Positions 33,141 to 46,529 are shown, counted from the first letter of the stretch. The stretch is DNA of 64,000 bases from Candidatus Absconditabacterales bacterium (GCA_025057375.1 JANWWO010000003.1:27325-91324), one strand, 5' to 3'. Numbers and translations: made by a program. The notes: generated by a model not told the origin, from the letters alone.

Positions 33141-34520
33141 ATGCTTGCCTTGTTGCTTGGTGCTTGTCGTTTTTTTCTTGTATGAATGGTGCTGCACTTT
33201 CTTGTTCATACACGATTTACTTTTGGGTTGGGTTGGGATATCAATTTCGTTTGGGCTTGGAAAGAAATGGCTCTTGTTGCCCTTTTTTTCTTTGCGGCAT
33301 GGGAATGATGGACATATCGTTCGCAGATGGTCCATTGGTTGCATCATCCGCGGATTTTTACCCTTATTAGTTTATTTCTTTTGACATGTCTGTGGCAAGG
33401 TATTGTTGTCCTTGTCGGAGAGGGGACGGTTCGTGATTTGATTATTTCGATGAGATACTCGATGCTTGGCTATATAACAATTCTTGCAATGGCCCTAGGT
33501 GTACGAGCAATTTATCAAAAGAAACTATGAGATACCGATGCTTTTGCGTGATTTTTGGGTCGGTGGCGCTCTTTTTTTTGTATTCTCTTACTAGCGGCAT
33601 TGGCGTGGCGAGTCATTGCTGTTATCAAACCTGGGACATTTACCCATTTGTTTGGATATGATAGGACGAGTGTAGAAGGCGATATTGGTACGGCACCACC
33701 TGTCAACTACTTTACCAATCTGACACATGGATATGTACGTTCAACATTTCTTTTTGAAAGGCCAATTCATCGATGATTTTATCTTATCGCATTTTTCCCC
33801 CTTTTTTTTGTGCTTATGATTCGTCCACGATGGTGACATTTTGACGCATGGTTATGGCTAGGGATTTATTCACTCAATGTCTTTTTGACGTTTTCGAGAG
33901 CTGCGTGGCTTGCGTATGCCGTCTTGCTTGGTGTGATGATCATATGGCAGTTGTATGGATTGAGATTTTTTCTTTCCAGACGTTTGTGGACAATACTCCC
34001 TTTTGTTCTCATATGATCGATTATTGCTATCAAGCTTTTTATTCCTCGTTCTTTGCGACAAAGAAGTTTTTCGACCACAGGACATATTCAATTTACCCTT
34101 CAGTGATTGGCGATGGTTGCAGAAAAACCTCTACGAGGTCGATGACCATCAACTGCGGGTCCTGGGAGTTTTCATCGTGGTGATTTATCGACTAACTTCA
34201 ATCCTGAAAATCAATTTCTTCAACTTTTTATCGAATTTGGGATTGTTGGATGAGTGTTGTGGACGATTCTTTTTTTCTTTATGTCTTGTGGATGGATGTT
34301 GTGTCTGTCATCGTTTCCAAAAAAAAATCTGACTGACCCTTTGTTCCAGGTATGGGTAGCGTTGAGTTTATGAGGATGCTGATTGGCTATTTGTGGTTTA
34401 TTTTTGCATAGTTTTGTTGATAGAATGATTGTGTACCCTTATGCAGTACTGTATGGTCTGAGTCTTGGTCATGTTTTTGCTATATATGGGAAATCTGCTT
34501 TCTTGTCTATTCGTTCTTAG
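33141..34520 (+). CDS. O-antigen-ligase/polymerase-like membrane protein
   Basis: 459 codons with TGA as Gly, ending in TAG. About ten to twelve membrane helices with a large external loop near residues 300-350 reading PLRGRGPSTAGPGSF and NPENQFLQLFIEFGIVGG. This pattern (G-x-G-x-G-x-F, then N-x-F-L-Q-x-x-x-x-x-G) is the hallmark of the Wzy/WaaL/RfaL superfamily. The conserved FSRAAWLAY helix also fits. Probably polymerises or transfers a surface glycan onto a carrier. ATG after a T-rich leader. Confidence 0.75.
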
Positions 34521-34722
34521 GAATATAGATATTGCATTGTTGTGCCAGATACGATAGATGTCTCTGTTGTGTGTATATATGAATGTATAATCTATACAAT
34601 CTATTGCTGATAAAGATGTACATCTCTAGATGGTAGTTTGTGTCGGTTACGTTCGTTTATGAGATAGTTCATTACGTTGACTGTATGATATCCGATTGGT
34701 ATGATAGTTGGTTTTGGTTTTT

Positions 34723-35199
34723 TTATCTCTCTATCGTGTTTCCTCTTTTGGTCCATGCCATCAGTGCAAGTCACAGTGCATCGACAGCATCAGCATATTG
34801 AGGTTTGTGTGCTAATCAAAAAAGACGCATAATAACTTGTGTCATGAGAGATTTGGTAGCGTTACCATTGCCTGTGATTGTTTTTTTGAGACTTATAGGG
34901 CTGACTTCGATGAGTTGCGCTCCTGCTTGTCGAGCACGGAGAAGAATAAGGTATCTGACACCATAGATGAGTCAAGCTTTTTGTTTATTTTTTTCGGTAA
35001 AAAATAGCTGTTCGACAGCACAGATGCGAGGAGGAAAACGTCAAAAAAGATCATGAATAAAGCGGTCTATATTATCAAGTCTTGCGATATCATCTGTGTT
35101 GTCTTCTTGAAGGATAACCCCAGCCTCTAGGATTTCTTGCTTAGCTCCTAGGACAGCAAATCAACATTTTCTCATACCTGGATCTATTCACACATACAT
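34723..35199 (-). CDS. ruvC: Holliday junction resolvase RuvC
   Basis: 158 residues. Dimeric endonuclease that cuts Holliday junctions. The RNase H-like fold residues are present: D6 in MYVGIDPGMRKCG, the Glu in CAVEQLFF, and the acidic pair in DAVDALGLAL. The basic loop ISLKKTITGNGNATK also fits. Five glycines are TGA, including those in VGID and DALGLA. Its start overlaps the recJ end by 16 bp. It is the last gene of the gyrB-to-ruvC run. Confidence 0.95.
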
Positions 35200-36860
35200 T
35201 GTTTTCCATCAGAACTAAAAATAGCAGAGGCTATATACTGGATCAGTCATTCACGATTTTTCCCTATTGTTCAAACAATTGATATTGTCTCGCCCTCCTG
35301 CCAATCCCATCTTTCACAGCGTCGGACAACAACAGGAATACGGACAGTATCGGTGAGAATACTAAAAAATCTCATTATTTTTTCGTCGCGTTGATATTCA
35401 CGATATGAGACAATTTTTCCTGTTAGCAACAATATAGGTTGAGGATTTGCTTCGCCGTAGGGAGCAAATTGATCTAGGGTGGCGAGAAGGGTTTGATCTC
35501 GTTCGTCTGGATGAAGATGAGTATCTACAATGAGTGGTTTGGAACGTGGCCTATTGTGTAGGTATTTGTGCTCATACGTTTTACAACGCTCAAGAAATGC
35601 ATCAAGGTTATCAAGTGATACGGAAAGCCCACCTGCGTGATGATGCCCTCCACTTTTGACAGTTAAGTCACTCACAAAATCCAAAAATTCTATACAGTTT
35701 GCATAGTCTGGTGAGCGAAGTGATGCTGTCATTAGTCATTTGTGGGTGTCAATTTTTCCGACCATCGTGAGTTTGTACCATTGCTCACAGAGTTTGCCTG
35801 CGACAATGCCAACGATTCCTTCATGGAATGACTCATGGAAGACCATCACCATATCTCTCGTGGGGTCAACCATTGTGCGTGCTAGATCATATGCTTTCTG
35901 TTGCATAGCTTTTCTTTCGGTATTGAGGACATCAAGTGTGTGGAGGAAATGATGCGCTTTGTTATCACGATTTATGAGTGCATTGAGTGAGTCATAGGGT
36001 GATGCTATTCTTCCTCCTGCATTAATTCTTGGTCCGATCATAAATCACAAATGGTAGGTATCAACCGTCTTACGAATACCCAAAAAATCGAGAAATGCCT
36101 TAAGTCAAGGCGGGAGATGTTCTGATTGACGCATCAGTGATAATCCTTGAGCGACTAGGGCTCTATTTTCTCCATGGAGGGGAACAATGTCAGCAACGGT
36201 TGCGAGTGTGACGAGAGGAAGCAGATAGGTTTTTCGACGACTACGTTCATTTGCTGGCACGAGCTGGTCAATTAAGACACAGGCAAGTTTATAGACAACA
36301 GCACAGCCGCAGATATCACGATGAGGGTAGGTGGTTGAACATCTGGGATTGATGACGGCATAGGCATTAGGAAGACGCGAGAGTGGTTCATGATGATCGG
36401 TAATGATGAGATCGATCCCTAACGAACGTGCATGATCTGCTTCGATAAGTGAAGTAATACCATTATCTACCGTAATAACTACTGTACTTCCTCATGTTTT
36501 GATCTGATCAAGATGTTTGGTTTTTATCCCATACCCATCTTCCAAACGATCGGGGAACATAACGTGTACATGTGGATAGGGAATAATTTCGCTAAAAAGA
36601 AGAGAAAGAAGTGTTGCACTACTGACTCCATCGACGTCATAGTCTGCAAAAATAGTAATACGCTCATTGGTGGTATATGCTTGTATGATACGATCAACGC
36701 CTTTTTGTATATCGTTGAGGAGGAGAGGATCTCCTCGTGTTTTGCGAAGAGAGAGAGATTCGCGAAAATTGTCAGGATCAATGTTTCTTCCCTGGGCAAT
36801 ACGGTCGATGATAGGCAGATGTGGATCATGCGGTCTAAGAACGATATGAAAAGGAATCAT
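35184..36860 (-). CDS. recJ: Single-stranded-DNA exonuclease RecJ
   Basis: 558 residues. 5'-3' ssDNA exonuclease of DHH/DHHA1 type, used in recombination and repair. Motifs: FADYDVDGVSSATLL near residue 75, VDNGITS, TDHHEPL, PRINAGGRI and the DHHA1 motif SGGHHHAGGLS. Several glycines are TGA. The C-terminal OB-fold part is present but ends with a short Cys-containing tail read into the ruvC start. Start ATG is 3 nt after the rnpA stop. Confidence 0.95.
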
Positions 36861-36863
36861 TGA

Positions 36864-37283
36864 TTAGTCAGGAGATAAACGAGTGGATGGTGTTTTGCTT
36901 TGGTGAGAGAGACAGCGAGCAAAATCTTGTGCAGATGAGGTAATTAGTGATGTTGTTCGATTGGGATCCTCCATGATATGTGGATCCCAAAATTTTTTAT
37001 TGAGTGAAAAAAAATAGAGTCACTGTGTTATGCATTGTGTTTTACAAATATGACGAAGATGATGGAGAATTTGTCTTTTGAGACGATTTCTGATGATTGC
37101 TTTTTTGATACAGGATTTTGCGATATTAACACTGATACCAAATGTACGACCACGTCAGGCAGGCGATATCCATCGCTGGATAGTCCAGATACGCCCATAA
37201 AAAATTTGTCTCTTTTTTAGGAGAAAATTGATAATGCGGGTGGTGCATCTTTGATGTTGAGGAAACATAGTACGATAGAACAT
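36864..37283 (-). CDS. rnpA: Ribonuclease P protein component
   Basis: 139 residues. Binds RNase P RNA for 5' processing of tRNA precursors. The family core is visible: basic N-terminal part FLLKKRQIFYGRIWTIQ, then GRTFGISVNIAKSCIKKAII and RNRLKRQILHHLRH, matching the A-x2-R-N-R-L-K-R signature. The C-terminal 45 residues after YFFSLNKK are extra. A second ATG at 37268 is possible. rpmH, usually upstream, was not found in the 120 bp before it. Confidence 0.8.
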
Positions 37284-37403
37284 AAAATCGTGTCTTTTTT
37301 TGGAGAAGCAATTGATGTAAGAGTATGTATTGTGTCGTTATTGATTGTGGTATGGGAAATGCCTGATACATTAGACGATGTGTACGCTTGTCATAGTGTT
37401 ATG

Positions 37404-38483
37404 TTATGTGTAGGTTACCAATGTGTCTCGAATACGTGAACGCGGATCATCATAGGTATTATGATCAGTGTGTTGTTTTTTTTGGGTCCACGAGTCAAGA
37501 ATATGGGTAAGGTCTTGGATCCAGGAGTCATTATTCTGGAGGATAACAATGTCACCATAGGTTTTATGATATCGCTGTGCATTGCGCTCTTGATCATGAG
37601 TAATGAGGAGGGGAAGAATGATTTTTGGTACATGATGTAGTTGTGCTTCTGCTAGTGATGTGGTTCATGCACGCATAATTGCGAGATCTGCACATGCGTA
37701 CAATGATCCCATTATTGCTTGCGAACAGGAAGAGAAAAAACGTACATTACTGATAGTTTGTCGACGTTCCGTATTGGTTGTTAATGTTCATCCTACGATG
37801 CATCGACAACGATTGCTGTGCTTTGATGTCATAATATAGTCATAGATTGCGTCATATAAACTCATTGCTCCCAATGATCATCCCATCACTAAGATACATT
37901 GTCTTTTACCAATCCAGTCAGTGATCGTTTTTTTTATTTTGCTATCGCCGTTTATGATTTCTGTACTCAGTATTTGTCATGTCACGATACTATTTGGGAT
38001 AACGTCTGGAAATCAACAAAATATTATATTTGCAAGACGTGCAGCAATACGATTGACTAGTCAGGGAGAAACGTCTGATTCATGAACAATAATAGGACGC
38101 CTCAGAATTCGTGCTGCGATCACAACTGGTAGTGCTACAAACCCTCCCTTACAAAACACCACTGTTGCATGACAACGCCATAGATACACAAGGCTTTGGA
38201 TAATTCCCACACTACAGAGAACGAGATCACGGAGGTTTTTGATTATAGCAGTCAGTGATTTTTCTCTTCTCCATTTGCCAGCACTAATTGTATAAAACGA
38301 AAAGGGGAAGGAGAGTGTTGGAAGTTCATCAATAAGTTTCCATGCAAGTGTCTCTTCCATTGATTTACGTGTTCCAATCCAGGTAATAGGTCATGCATAG
38401 CCGATGCTATGAGCATAATGCAATAACGCACGAATTGGATAACAATGTCCTCATGATCATCATCATGCCATCACGATTGTCAT
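37404..38483 (-). CDS. murG: UDP-N-acetylglucosamine:lipid I GlcNAc transferase MurG
   Basis: 359 residues. Converts lipid I to lipid II in peptidoglycan synthesis at the inner membrane face. N-terminal MTIVMAGGGSGGHCYPIRAL carries the glycine-rich loop, with four TGA codons in it; also FCKGGFVALPVVIA, QCILMGGSLGAMSL and the UDP-sugar site AIMRAGTTSLAEA. Stop TAA; 53 bp after murA. Confidence 0.93.
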
Positions 38484-38536
38484 CGGAGTTCAAAGAATAA
38501 AATGGGGATGATTGATTGTCCTGCTCATCCAGAGCT

Positions 38537-39826
38537 TTATTCTTGTAGTTCAATGGCTGCGCCTAGTGATGTAAACTTGGAGACAAAATCAGGAAAACGA
38601 CGGAAAAGGGGAGTAATAGAGTGGAGAACTGATTCACCTCTTGCGCCTAAGGCTGCAATCAGTAATCAGTATGCTGCTTGCAAAATGTCAGGACACATCA
38701 CATGAGCACCTTTGAACTGATTTGGTCAGGTTGTGATGACAGTGACGGGGTTGGCAAGGATGATGTTTGCCTTCATTTTTGCAAGCTCTTGGACAAAAAA
38801 GAAGCCGTATTCATAAAAAAGATTGTCAAAAATTGCTTGCCCATCGGCATATAGTGCTGTCACTACGCAAGTATGTACAAAGTCAGGAGGAAGGAGAGGT
38901 CGATGCAGAGCATGTGTACGCCAAATATCTCCTTTGACAGTTTTTGTAATGACCATAGATTGATTGCGAGGCACATGGATTGTATTTGCATGATGATCGA
39001 CATCGACATGAACACCGAGTTTGTTCATCATTTGAATAATTATTCCCATGTGCTGTGTCCCAGCGTCACGAATTGTCACTGACCCTCCTGTTACTGCAGC
39101 AGCAGCAATATATCACCCAACATCAAGATGGTCAGCGATTGTTTTTCGCTTACAACCATGGAGGCGATCGACTCCCGTGATCACTAATCTATTTGATCCT
39201 ATTCCTTCAATCTTTGCACCCATTGCCACGAGCATATGACACAAATCTTGGGTATGAGGTTCGCAGGCAGCATTGTAAATAATTGTCTGACCTGGAACAC
39301 GAACAGCGAGCAAAATAAGATTTTCGGTCCCGGTCACGGATGGAAACCACTGCCAGATCTCGGTTGCTTTGAGTCCTGTATGACTGAGGCGATAAGTTCC
39401 TTGCGTGTGTTCGTATTGTGCACCCATCTGAATCATTCACTCGATTAAGACATCAAGCGGACGAGTTCCGAGTTTGCATCCTTGCGGTGTAGGCATTTCT
39501 GCACGGCCAAATCTGATAAGCAGCGGAGCAAGGAGCATGACGCTTGCCTTCATTTTATCGCTAAGGAGTGGGTCAATACTGAACGAGGATACTCAGACAT
39601 TATTAATTGAGACGGTGTTATCATCAAGCCATGAAACTTTTGATCCCAGTTTTTCCATGATTTGGATGAGGATCATAACATCGGTACTTTGCGGAACATT
39701 ACTAATTACAACCTCATCGTCAGTCAGAAGCGACGCTGGGAGGAGTTTGATGATACTATTTTTGTTTGGGACAGGAGTGACGGTACCCGACAGTGGGCGA
39801 CCTCATTGAACAATTAGACGAGCCAT
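38537..39826 (-). CDS. murA: UDP-N-acetylglucosamine 1-carboxyvinyltransferase MurA
   Basis: 429 residues. First committed step of peptidoglycan synthesis (PEP to UDP-GlcNAc). N-terminal GGRPLSGTVTPVPNKNSIIK has the KN pair of the active site. The flexible-loop position reads near residue 125 SLFRFGRAEMPTPQGCKLGT-like; I see the Cys in PQGCKLG, the fosfomycin-binding residue. C-terminal segments include GLLIAALGARGESV and SLGAAIELQE. Sits between gyrB and murG. Confidence 0.92.
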
Positions 39827-39893
39827 ACACGGAGGAAAGAAAATAAAGATTATGTCTTTGTGAATATTGCTTGGATATCGTGGTGTATACTGT

Positions 39894-41831
<1,938 letters not shown>

Positions 41832-41923
41832 AGGGAGAAAAAAAATAAAACACCGACTTTTTTTTACGGTTTTTTTTCCAAATCGCAAGACCAAATACTA
41901 GTAAGTTTGGTGGTCGAGATCGT

Positions 41924-41951
41924 TTGCAATCGTCTCAAAAATAAGTATACT
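41924..41951 (+). promoter_or_regulatory. Promoter, plus strand
   Basis: TTGCAA (41924-41929), 16 bp, TATACT (41946-41951). It lies upstream of the frameshifted PH-domain gene and divergent from gyrB. Confidence 0.65.
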
Positions 41952-42085
41952 ACTATATCGTGTTTGGATTGTTCGTCACCAAGGTCAGTCTTTTATTGTT
42001 CTTGGCATATGAAATTGTTTACCAATTTTACTACCAAGATTAGGGATGGGACATGGTCTCACCATTGTTCTCATTATCGTCATAA

Positions 42086-42590
42086 ATCATTGATGCTTGT
42101 GTCCGCAAAGGGAAATGGTATGTGATTCATAAAATTGTCTTTCCTTTCCTGATTCAGCTCGTATTATTGTGCTGATGAGTCTGCTTGCTTGTGATGTGAT
42201 TATGATCACAGTCTCCTTTTTTTTGGCCGTGATTGTTCTTGATGATTTTTCTTTTTATTCTTTTTTCCTTTTGTTCTTTTTTCCTTTCCATTAGTCAATT
42301 TTCGAATAGGGTATGTGATGGATTTTATGATTATTGCTCCTGATCATATTATGAGAGTTGACCAGAAAGGATGGTTTCATAGAGAATATACTGTTATCAA
42401 CACAACCATGATCAAATCTATCAACATCGAAAAGGACGGTATATGGAGGAGTGTTTTTGATTATAGAACTGTTTGTATCCGAGCATGATGAGAAGGGGAA
42501 GAAGATACAATGATTCATATGCGTTTTGTCAATAATCCTGAGGCAATAAGGGTATTTATTTCTCAGAAAAAGTATAGAGGTTTATTATAG
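42086..42590 (+). pseudogene. Bacterial PH-domain membrane protein with a frameshift
   Basis: The first part, read in one frame from 42086, gives a basic stretch (VRKGKWYVIHKIV) and two membrane helices; a run of GGG near 42308-42311 then shifts the frame by +1. The second part gives FMIIAPDHIMRVDQKGWFHR and on to VNNPEAIRVFISQKK, a typical bPH2/YdbT-like PH domain. Neither frame alone gives a normal protein, and an upstream TAA blocks the first. Either a decayed gene, a sequencing error in the G run, or a real frameshift. Confidence 0.55.
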
Positions 42591-42884
42591 TGTTTTCACT
42601 TGACTTTTTATAGTTACTTTCACTTGATTTTTTTTGAAAAAAATACAGTTCTGACACTTAGTATGTCAATCGTTATTTATCAATGTATCAACTTTGTTGG
42701 GACACTGATTATTTCTAACTAACCTAAAAGACCTTCACATAAATAAGTTTCTTGTTTGTGTGATTTATATGTCTTTATTGTTCAAGAAATGTGTTACAGT
42801 CTGGTTCGAGGTTAATTAGTGGCGACTGATTGATCAATACGTCCTCACAAAAAATAATTTTTTGTTATTTTTGTGAGGTTTTTT
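42591..42884 (+). ncRNA. Possible non-coding RNA ending in a strong terminator
   Basis: About 250 bp without a gene and with several small stem-loops, followed by CCTCACAAAAA/TTTTTGTGAGG and TTTTTT at 42843-42884, the strongest terminator in the area. It contains GGTTCGAGG near 42806, similar to a tRNA T loop, but no cloverleaf. It could also be the 3' UTR of the PH-domain gene. Confidence 0.35.
42843..42884 (+). terminator. Strong rho-independent terminator
   Basis: An 11-bp stem CCTCACAAAAA pairing with TTTTTGTGAGG, followed by six T on the plus strand. Confidence 0.88.
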
Positions 42885-43191
42885 CGTAGTATGTGCCGTA
42901 TGGGTATTGTATGACATTGATGATTATTGTGAGAGGAGTTGAACGATCATGCTTTTTGGTTGTGTCATGTCTTTGAGGAATAATGAACTTGATTGGTGAC
43001 ATATGAAGGTGGTGTGTGAATATTTTCTTGTTTTCTTTTTTATTGTTATAAACAATTGCACCATTGTGATACATTGGTTTGCGAATTGCAGACTGCATCC
43101 ACAATGTTTCGGTCAATTGTGTGATCAATTTGGTTTTTTTGATCAATGTCTCCAGAGTGCGAGACGATATCTTGAAAAAAGAGAGTGACAT
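42865..43191 (-). CDS. Hypothetical protein
   Basis: 108 codons from ATG (MSLSFFKISSRTLETLIKKT) to TAA. Very few glycines and no UGA. Basic, with several Lys and His. Its end runs into the plus-strand terminator, which lowers confidence, and I recognise no family. A real gene is possible because the frame has no stops and a moderately T-rich leader precedes ATG. Confidence 0.35.
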   Translation of the reverse strand: MSLSFFKISSRTLETLIKKTKLITQLTETLWMQSAIRKPMYHNGAIVYNNKKENKKIFTHHLHMSPIKFIIPQRHDTTKKHDRSTPLTIIINVIQYPYGTYYEKTSQK

Positions 43192-43561
43192 TGTTAATTT
43201 TTTTATAATCAAAAATGTATGCTTTGTATTTGTTCTTGCTTTTGTCTCATGTTTTTTTTATATTCTTTATGTCTCATAGACTGTGTGTTTTTCTGTTTTT
43301 TGTGGAGAGAATGGGCTATGAGCAATAACGTCTAAAAACATACTTATTGTGCTTCTTTTACTCATTGCAAAGTCTTTGCATATATCCTGATTTTTCTCAT
43401 CTATTCTGTGTTTTTTGTGATTATACTACTCTGTCGGTAGTTATTTATGTATTTGTCCTTTTTTTGTTTTTTTTGGTTGTAGTGGTGTGGTCATTATCTT
43501 ATGAGATCAGCGTCTCCGCATAACACCTTTTTTCGTGCGTTTTTATTTTTTCTTCATTGTG
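43192..43561. other. Gene-free stretch, T-rich on the plus strand
   Basis: No supported gene. TTGCAT near 43376 and TATACT near 43423 are seen, but the spacing is not that of one promoter. The stretch separates the minus-strand hypothetical gene from a plus-strand secreted protein. Confidence 0.4.
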
Positions 43562-44245
43562 ATGACTATTTTATCTTCTTCTCACCTACCTGTTTTTGCT
43601 TGATGGAAACAGATAGGTAGAGTAGTGTTATGAGCTCTAAGTCTTTCTTATGTGCTGTGATGATCTCCTAATGTTGAGGCTGCTCGTCCTTTTGTTCTTG
43701 AGTGATGAGATGCACGTAGAGTTATTCATCATCTGTCTCATACTTTATCTTCGAGTGCTGATACGATTCCTTTGGCTATCTTGAATCAAAAAGAGCTCCG
43801 TGATTATAATTGTGATCTTTTTGCTCAAGAAATTATAAACAAATTTGATGTCAACGCTCCGTCTGCCTTGGTGCTATATAGAAAGATTTTTGACGCACTC
43901 TATCCTCAAGTACAGACACATATCCAGAGCTGATCGCTCTTGTCACCCTTTTCTGTGCCTTTATCTTTGAGTGAACAGTGATCTTCTCCTAATAATGAAG
44001 TTCTTGAAATAATTTCTTCTTTGAAGATTAAGAAAATACTGTATTTCTTTTTGCCTATAGAATTGTGAATAGTGGATTATTACAAAAAAAAACAACAGTT
44101 GCTGTATCCTGTTGATAAAATTTCTAGAGACATCATTAGTGACCAGGTTAAGGCCTGACCTACTCTGCCTATGATTTTTACTGGGATAGGGGTTGACGGT
44201 GAAAACGTTTATGTGCTTGTGTGGGTGACATTTGTCATTGCTTAA
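43562..44245 (+). CDS. Probable exported protein, unknown function
   Basis: 227 codons with TGA as Gly, ending in TAA. N-terminus MTILSSSHLPVFAGWKQIG is followed by a hydrophobic stretch (VVLGALSLSYVLGG), then a mostly polar body with PSALVLYRKIFDALYPQVQ and a C-terminal VLVWVTFVIA. The hydrophobic N-terminal stretch suggests a signal anchor. No family recognised. A short hairpin with TTTTTT follows at once. Confidence 0.5.
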
Positions 44246-44266
44246 TAGCGATGACTATTGTTTTTT
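44245..44266 (+). terminator. Terminator of the 43562 gene
   Basis: AATAG-CGATGA-CTATT, then GTTTTTT, directly overlapping the stop codon. Confidence 0.6.
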
Positions 44267-44293
44267 GGGATGAGTTTTCTTCCTTTTTTAACC

Positions 44294-44333
44294 AAAAAAA
44301 AATCATTCATGCCGCGCTACTTGCTGAATGATA
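44294..44333 (-). terminator. Terminator of the 44367-44801 gene
   Basis: On the minus strand ATCATTC and GAATGAT form a stem followed by TTTTTTTTT. It faces the terminator of the convergent gene. Confidence 0.7.
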
Positions 44334-44366
44334 GTGGAGATACCTGCGATTTTTTCTTCTCTTTTA

Positions 44367-44801
44367 TTAGCCTGATGCAAGAGTCAGCGACCTGATGACT
44401 CTTTTGAGGGTTTGGATGATGCCAAGGATGACTCGTTCCATTGTTTGGCGAATATACGAAAACTCTCTCATAATGCTATATAATTTTGCTTCAAGATCAT
44501 AGATATGTTCAAAAAATGCCTGTTTTCCTAAGGTTGTGACCATCTCATGACAGCGATTTAATAATTCAAGGGAATAGGTTTCTAATTCTTTGATATAGAT
44601 CACAATTTGATCAATATTGATACCTGCTTTTGCCATTCCTGATCGACAACGAGATGCAAACGCAGATACTGATTGGACAGAGATGGTGATTGCTTGTGAG
44701 AGAGCGGTGATACAAGAAGAGATGATTGATTTGACTGTTGTCAATGCATTACGCATTGCTGAGAGGTTGTTAGAGAGGGATGGACTAGTAGATACTGTCA
44801 T
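44367..44801 (-). CDS. Helical protein, unknown function
   Basis: 144 residues, MTVSTSPSLSNNLSAMRNAL then long helices of coiled-coil character, with ELETYSLELLNRCHEMVTTL and a basic C-terminal helix (IIQTLKRVIRSLTL). No signal peptide and no membrane helix. It uses no UGA glycines but has few glycines. It has its own terminator. No family recognised; a structural or partner protein is possible. Confidence 0.55.
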   Translation of the reverse strand: MTVSTSPSLSNNLSAMRNALTTVKSIISSCITALSQAITISVQSVSAFASRCRSGMAKAGINIDQIVIYIKELETYSLELLNRCHEMVTTLGKQAFFEHIYDLEAKLYSIMREFSYIRQTMERVILGIIQTLKRVIRSLTLASG

Positions 44802-44967
44802 GACAAACGGGAAAAAACTAAAAAGAAATTAATGTATGATGAGTATACGATTTTTTTGCTACGATTGCAAAAAGAGATCGATAGATGGTGTGATTTTTCT
44901 TGACATATAAGAAAAATATTTTTTCTTGCATGGTAAGTAGTGATTATCTTGTTTTATTATTTGTTTG

Positions 44968-46353
44968 TTATTGTGTTTGATTGTATAGAAGGTCTGTTTC
45001 ATATGATGGAATGTGTTGATCACCAGATGTGAGTGATCATGAGAGTATGAGATTAGTTCTTGTTGTCATGGTTCCGTCATTGAGCGGTGGATTGATGGTT
45101 CATGAAAGAGGAATAGTTTCTTCTGTTTGTGTATTTTTCTCATGTTGTATGAGGATATTACATGCTGTTTTTGCTTCATCTTTTGCATCATCGAAGAGTG
45201 TGGTTAGTGTTTCAAAGTGACAGAGAAAGATTCCTTGGGTATGTGGATACAGAAGTATCATTCTTTTCAAAGGTACTCGATCATTCTCATTTTCAAATGT
45301 AATGAGGAGATATCATGCGTCAGTGATGTCTTCATCGGTATAGGTAATCGTTGCTCAGTCCTCTTGGAGAACCAAGCGGTATGATTGTGCAAATGATGCA
45401 ATAGATTGTGCTGATTGTCTGACTCATCGTTTGAGGATCCCATTTGTGTTTTTGTGAGAGATAGCATGGGGGAGAAGAAGATCATCAGATGTTGTACTGC
45501 TCCAGATATTTGGATCTATCAATGAGGGAAGATCTCATGATTCTCACGCTGTTGCTCACTGTAGTCAGTCTGATTGTTGTTCTTCTTGTTCATGTGTTTG
45601 TAACTTTTCTATTTGATCATCGTTGTGATTTAGTGGTTGTTCATTGTCTTCTGCTGATTCTATCCATCTGAGTGATTCATTGACTTCTTGGGGAGATCGG
45701 AGTGGTTGGAGTCAGAGGAGTGCTTGTCTGATGTGTCCGAGGTTGGTGGGATATTTACTGACGGGAGTAAACGCTACGAGACTGACACGATGCGTAGGTG
45801 TCGAAAAATATTCACCGACATATCTTTGTCGTTCACCATTGTGTTGAGCGTCATAGATCAGTTGGAACCCTACTAATCAATTTTTGTAAATAAATTCATG
45901 ACCGACGAAAAGAGCTTCAGGTTTGTGCATACGGATTTCGTTCATCACGATGTTAGGAAGAGTCATAGCGTCATGAACTTCTGATGGATACGTTTCCAAT
46001 TCGATTCCGATATCATTTGCTTTATCGTATCGCCATAAGGCATCGACATCAACTTGTTGCCAGCGTGTGGTATCAAATCTCCATGTTGCTCCAGGTGCTG
46101 CAAATTGTGAGTAGGTATTGGTAATAGTATCAAGCGATACGGGAATAGTGGAACTTCCATGTTGGACTGTTTCTTTAAGTGTTGCTTTTTCCCACAAGAT
46201 AATACTGACTATCGAGACAAATCAGGCAAACATTGTCAATGCAAGTCAGTGGCGAACTTTTTTGAATATTGTATGTTTTGGTTTTGGTGATGATATATCA
46301 GGTACTTTTTGCTCCTGATTGATGATTTTTTTTGCACGTGAAAGTGAAGCCAT
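44968..46353 (-). CDS. Single-pass membrane protein with a large external part
   Basis: 461 codons with TGA as Gly, ending in TAA. Cytoplasmic N-terminus of about 35 residues (MASLSRAKKIINQEQKVPDI), one membrane helix (LALTMFAGLVSIVSIIL), then an external domain with many Trp, Tyr and Thr (residues 65-190). A Gln/Glu-rich linker (EKLQTHEQEEQQSD) and a second beta-rich domain follow. No family recognised. It precedes tRNA-Lys on the opposite strand. Confidence 0.6.
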
Positions 46354-46478
46354 GAGAAAAAAGAAAAATAAAGATGTGTTTTTTTTGAGTATAACGACAG
46401 GGGGGTGAATGTGCAAATTGTATGATAGTTTCATCATCTTTTTTTCTTGACTTTTTATCAATCTTTTTGTATTTGCTC

Positions 46479-46506
46479 TTGCAAATGATCTAAATTTTTT
46501 TATACA
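46479..46506 (+). promoter_or_regulatory. Promoter of tRNA-Lys
   Basis: TTGCAA (46479-46484), 16 bp, TATACA (46501-46506), 23 nt before the tRNA. Confidence 0.75.
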
Positions 46507-46529
46507 GACGGTGAGGATCGAACAATAAC

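Noticed and set aside
37126-37371. Minus-strand ORF upstream of rnpA, considered as rpmH (L34)
   Set aside because: It does not show the short basic L34 sequence and it overlaps rnpA in another frame.
42790-42840. tRNA-like or tmRNA-like gene suggested by GGTTCGAGG
   Set aside because: No acceptor stem, no anticodon arm and no tag-peptide reading frame can be built around it.
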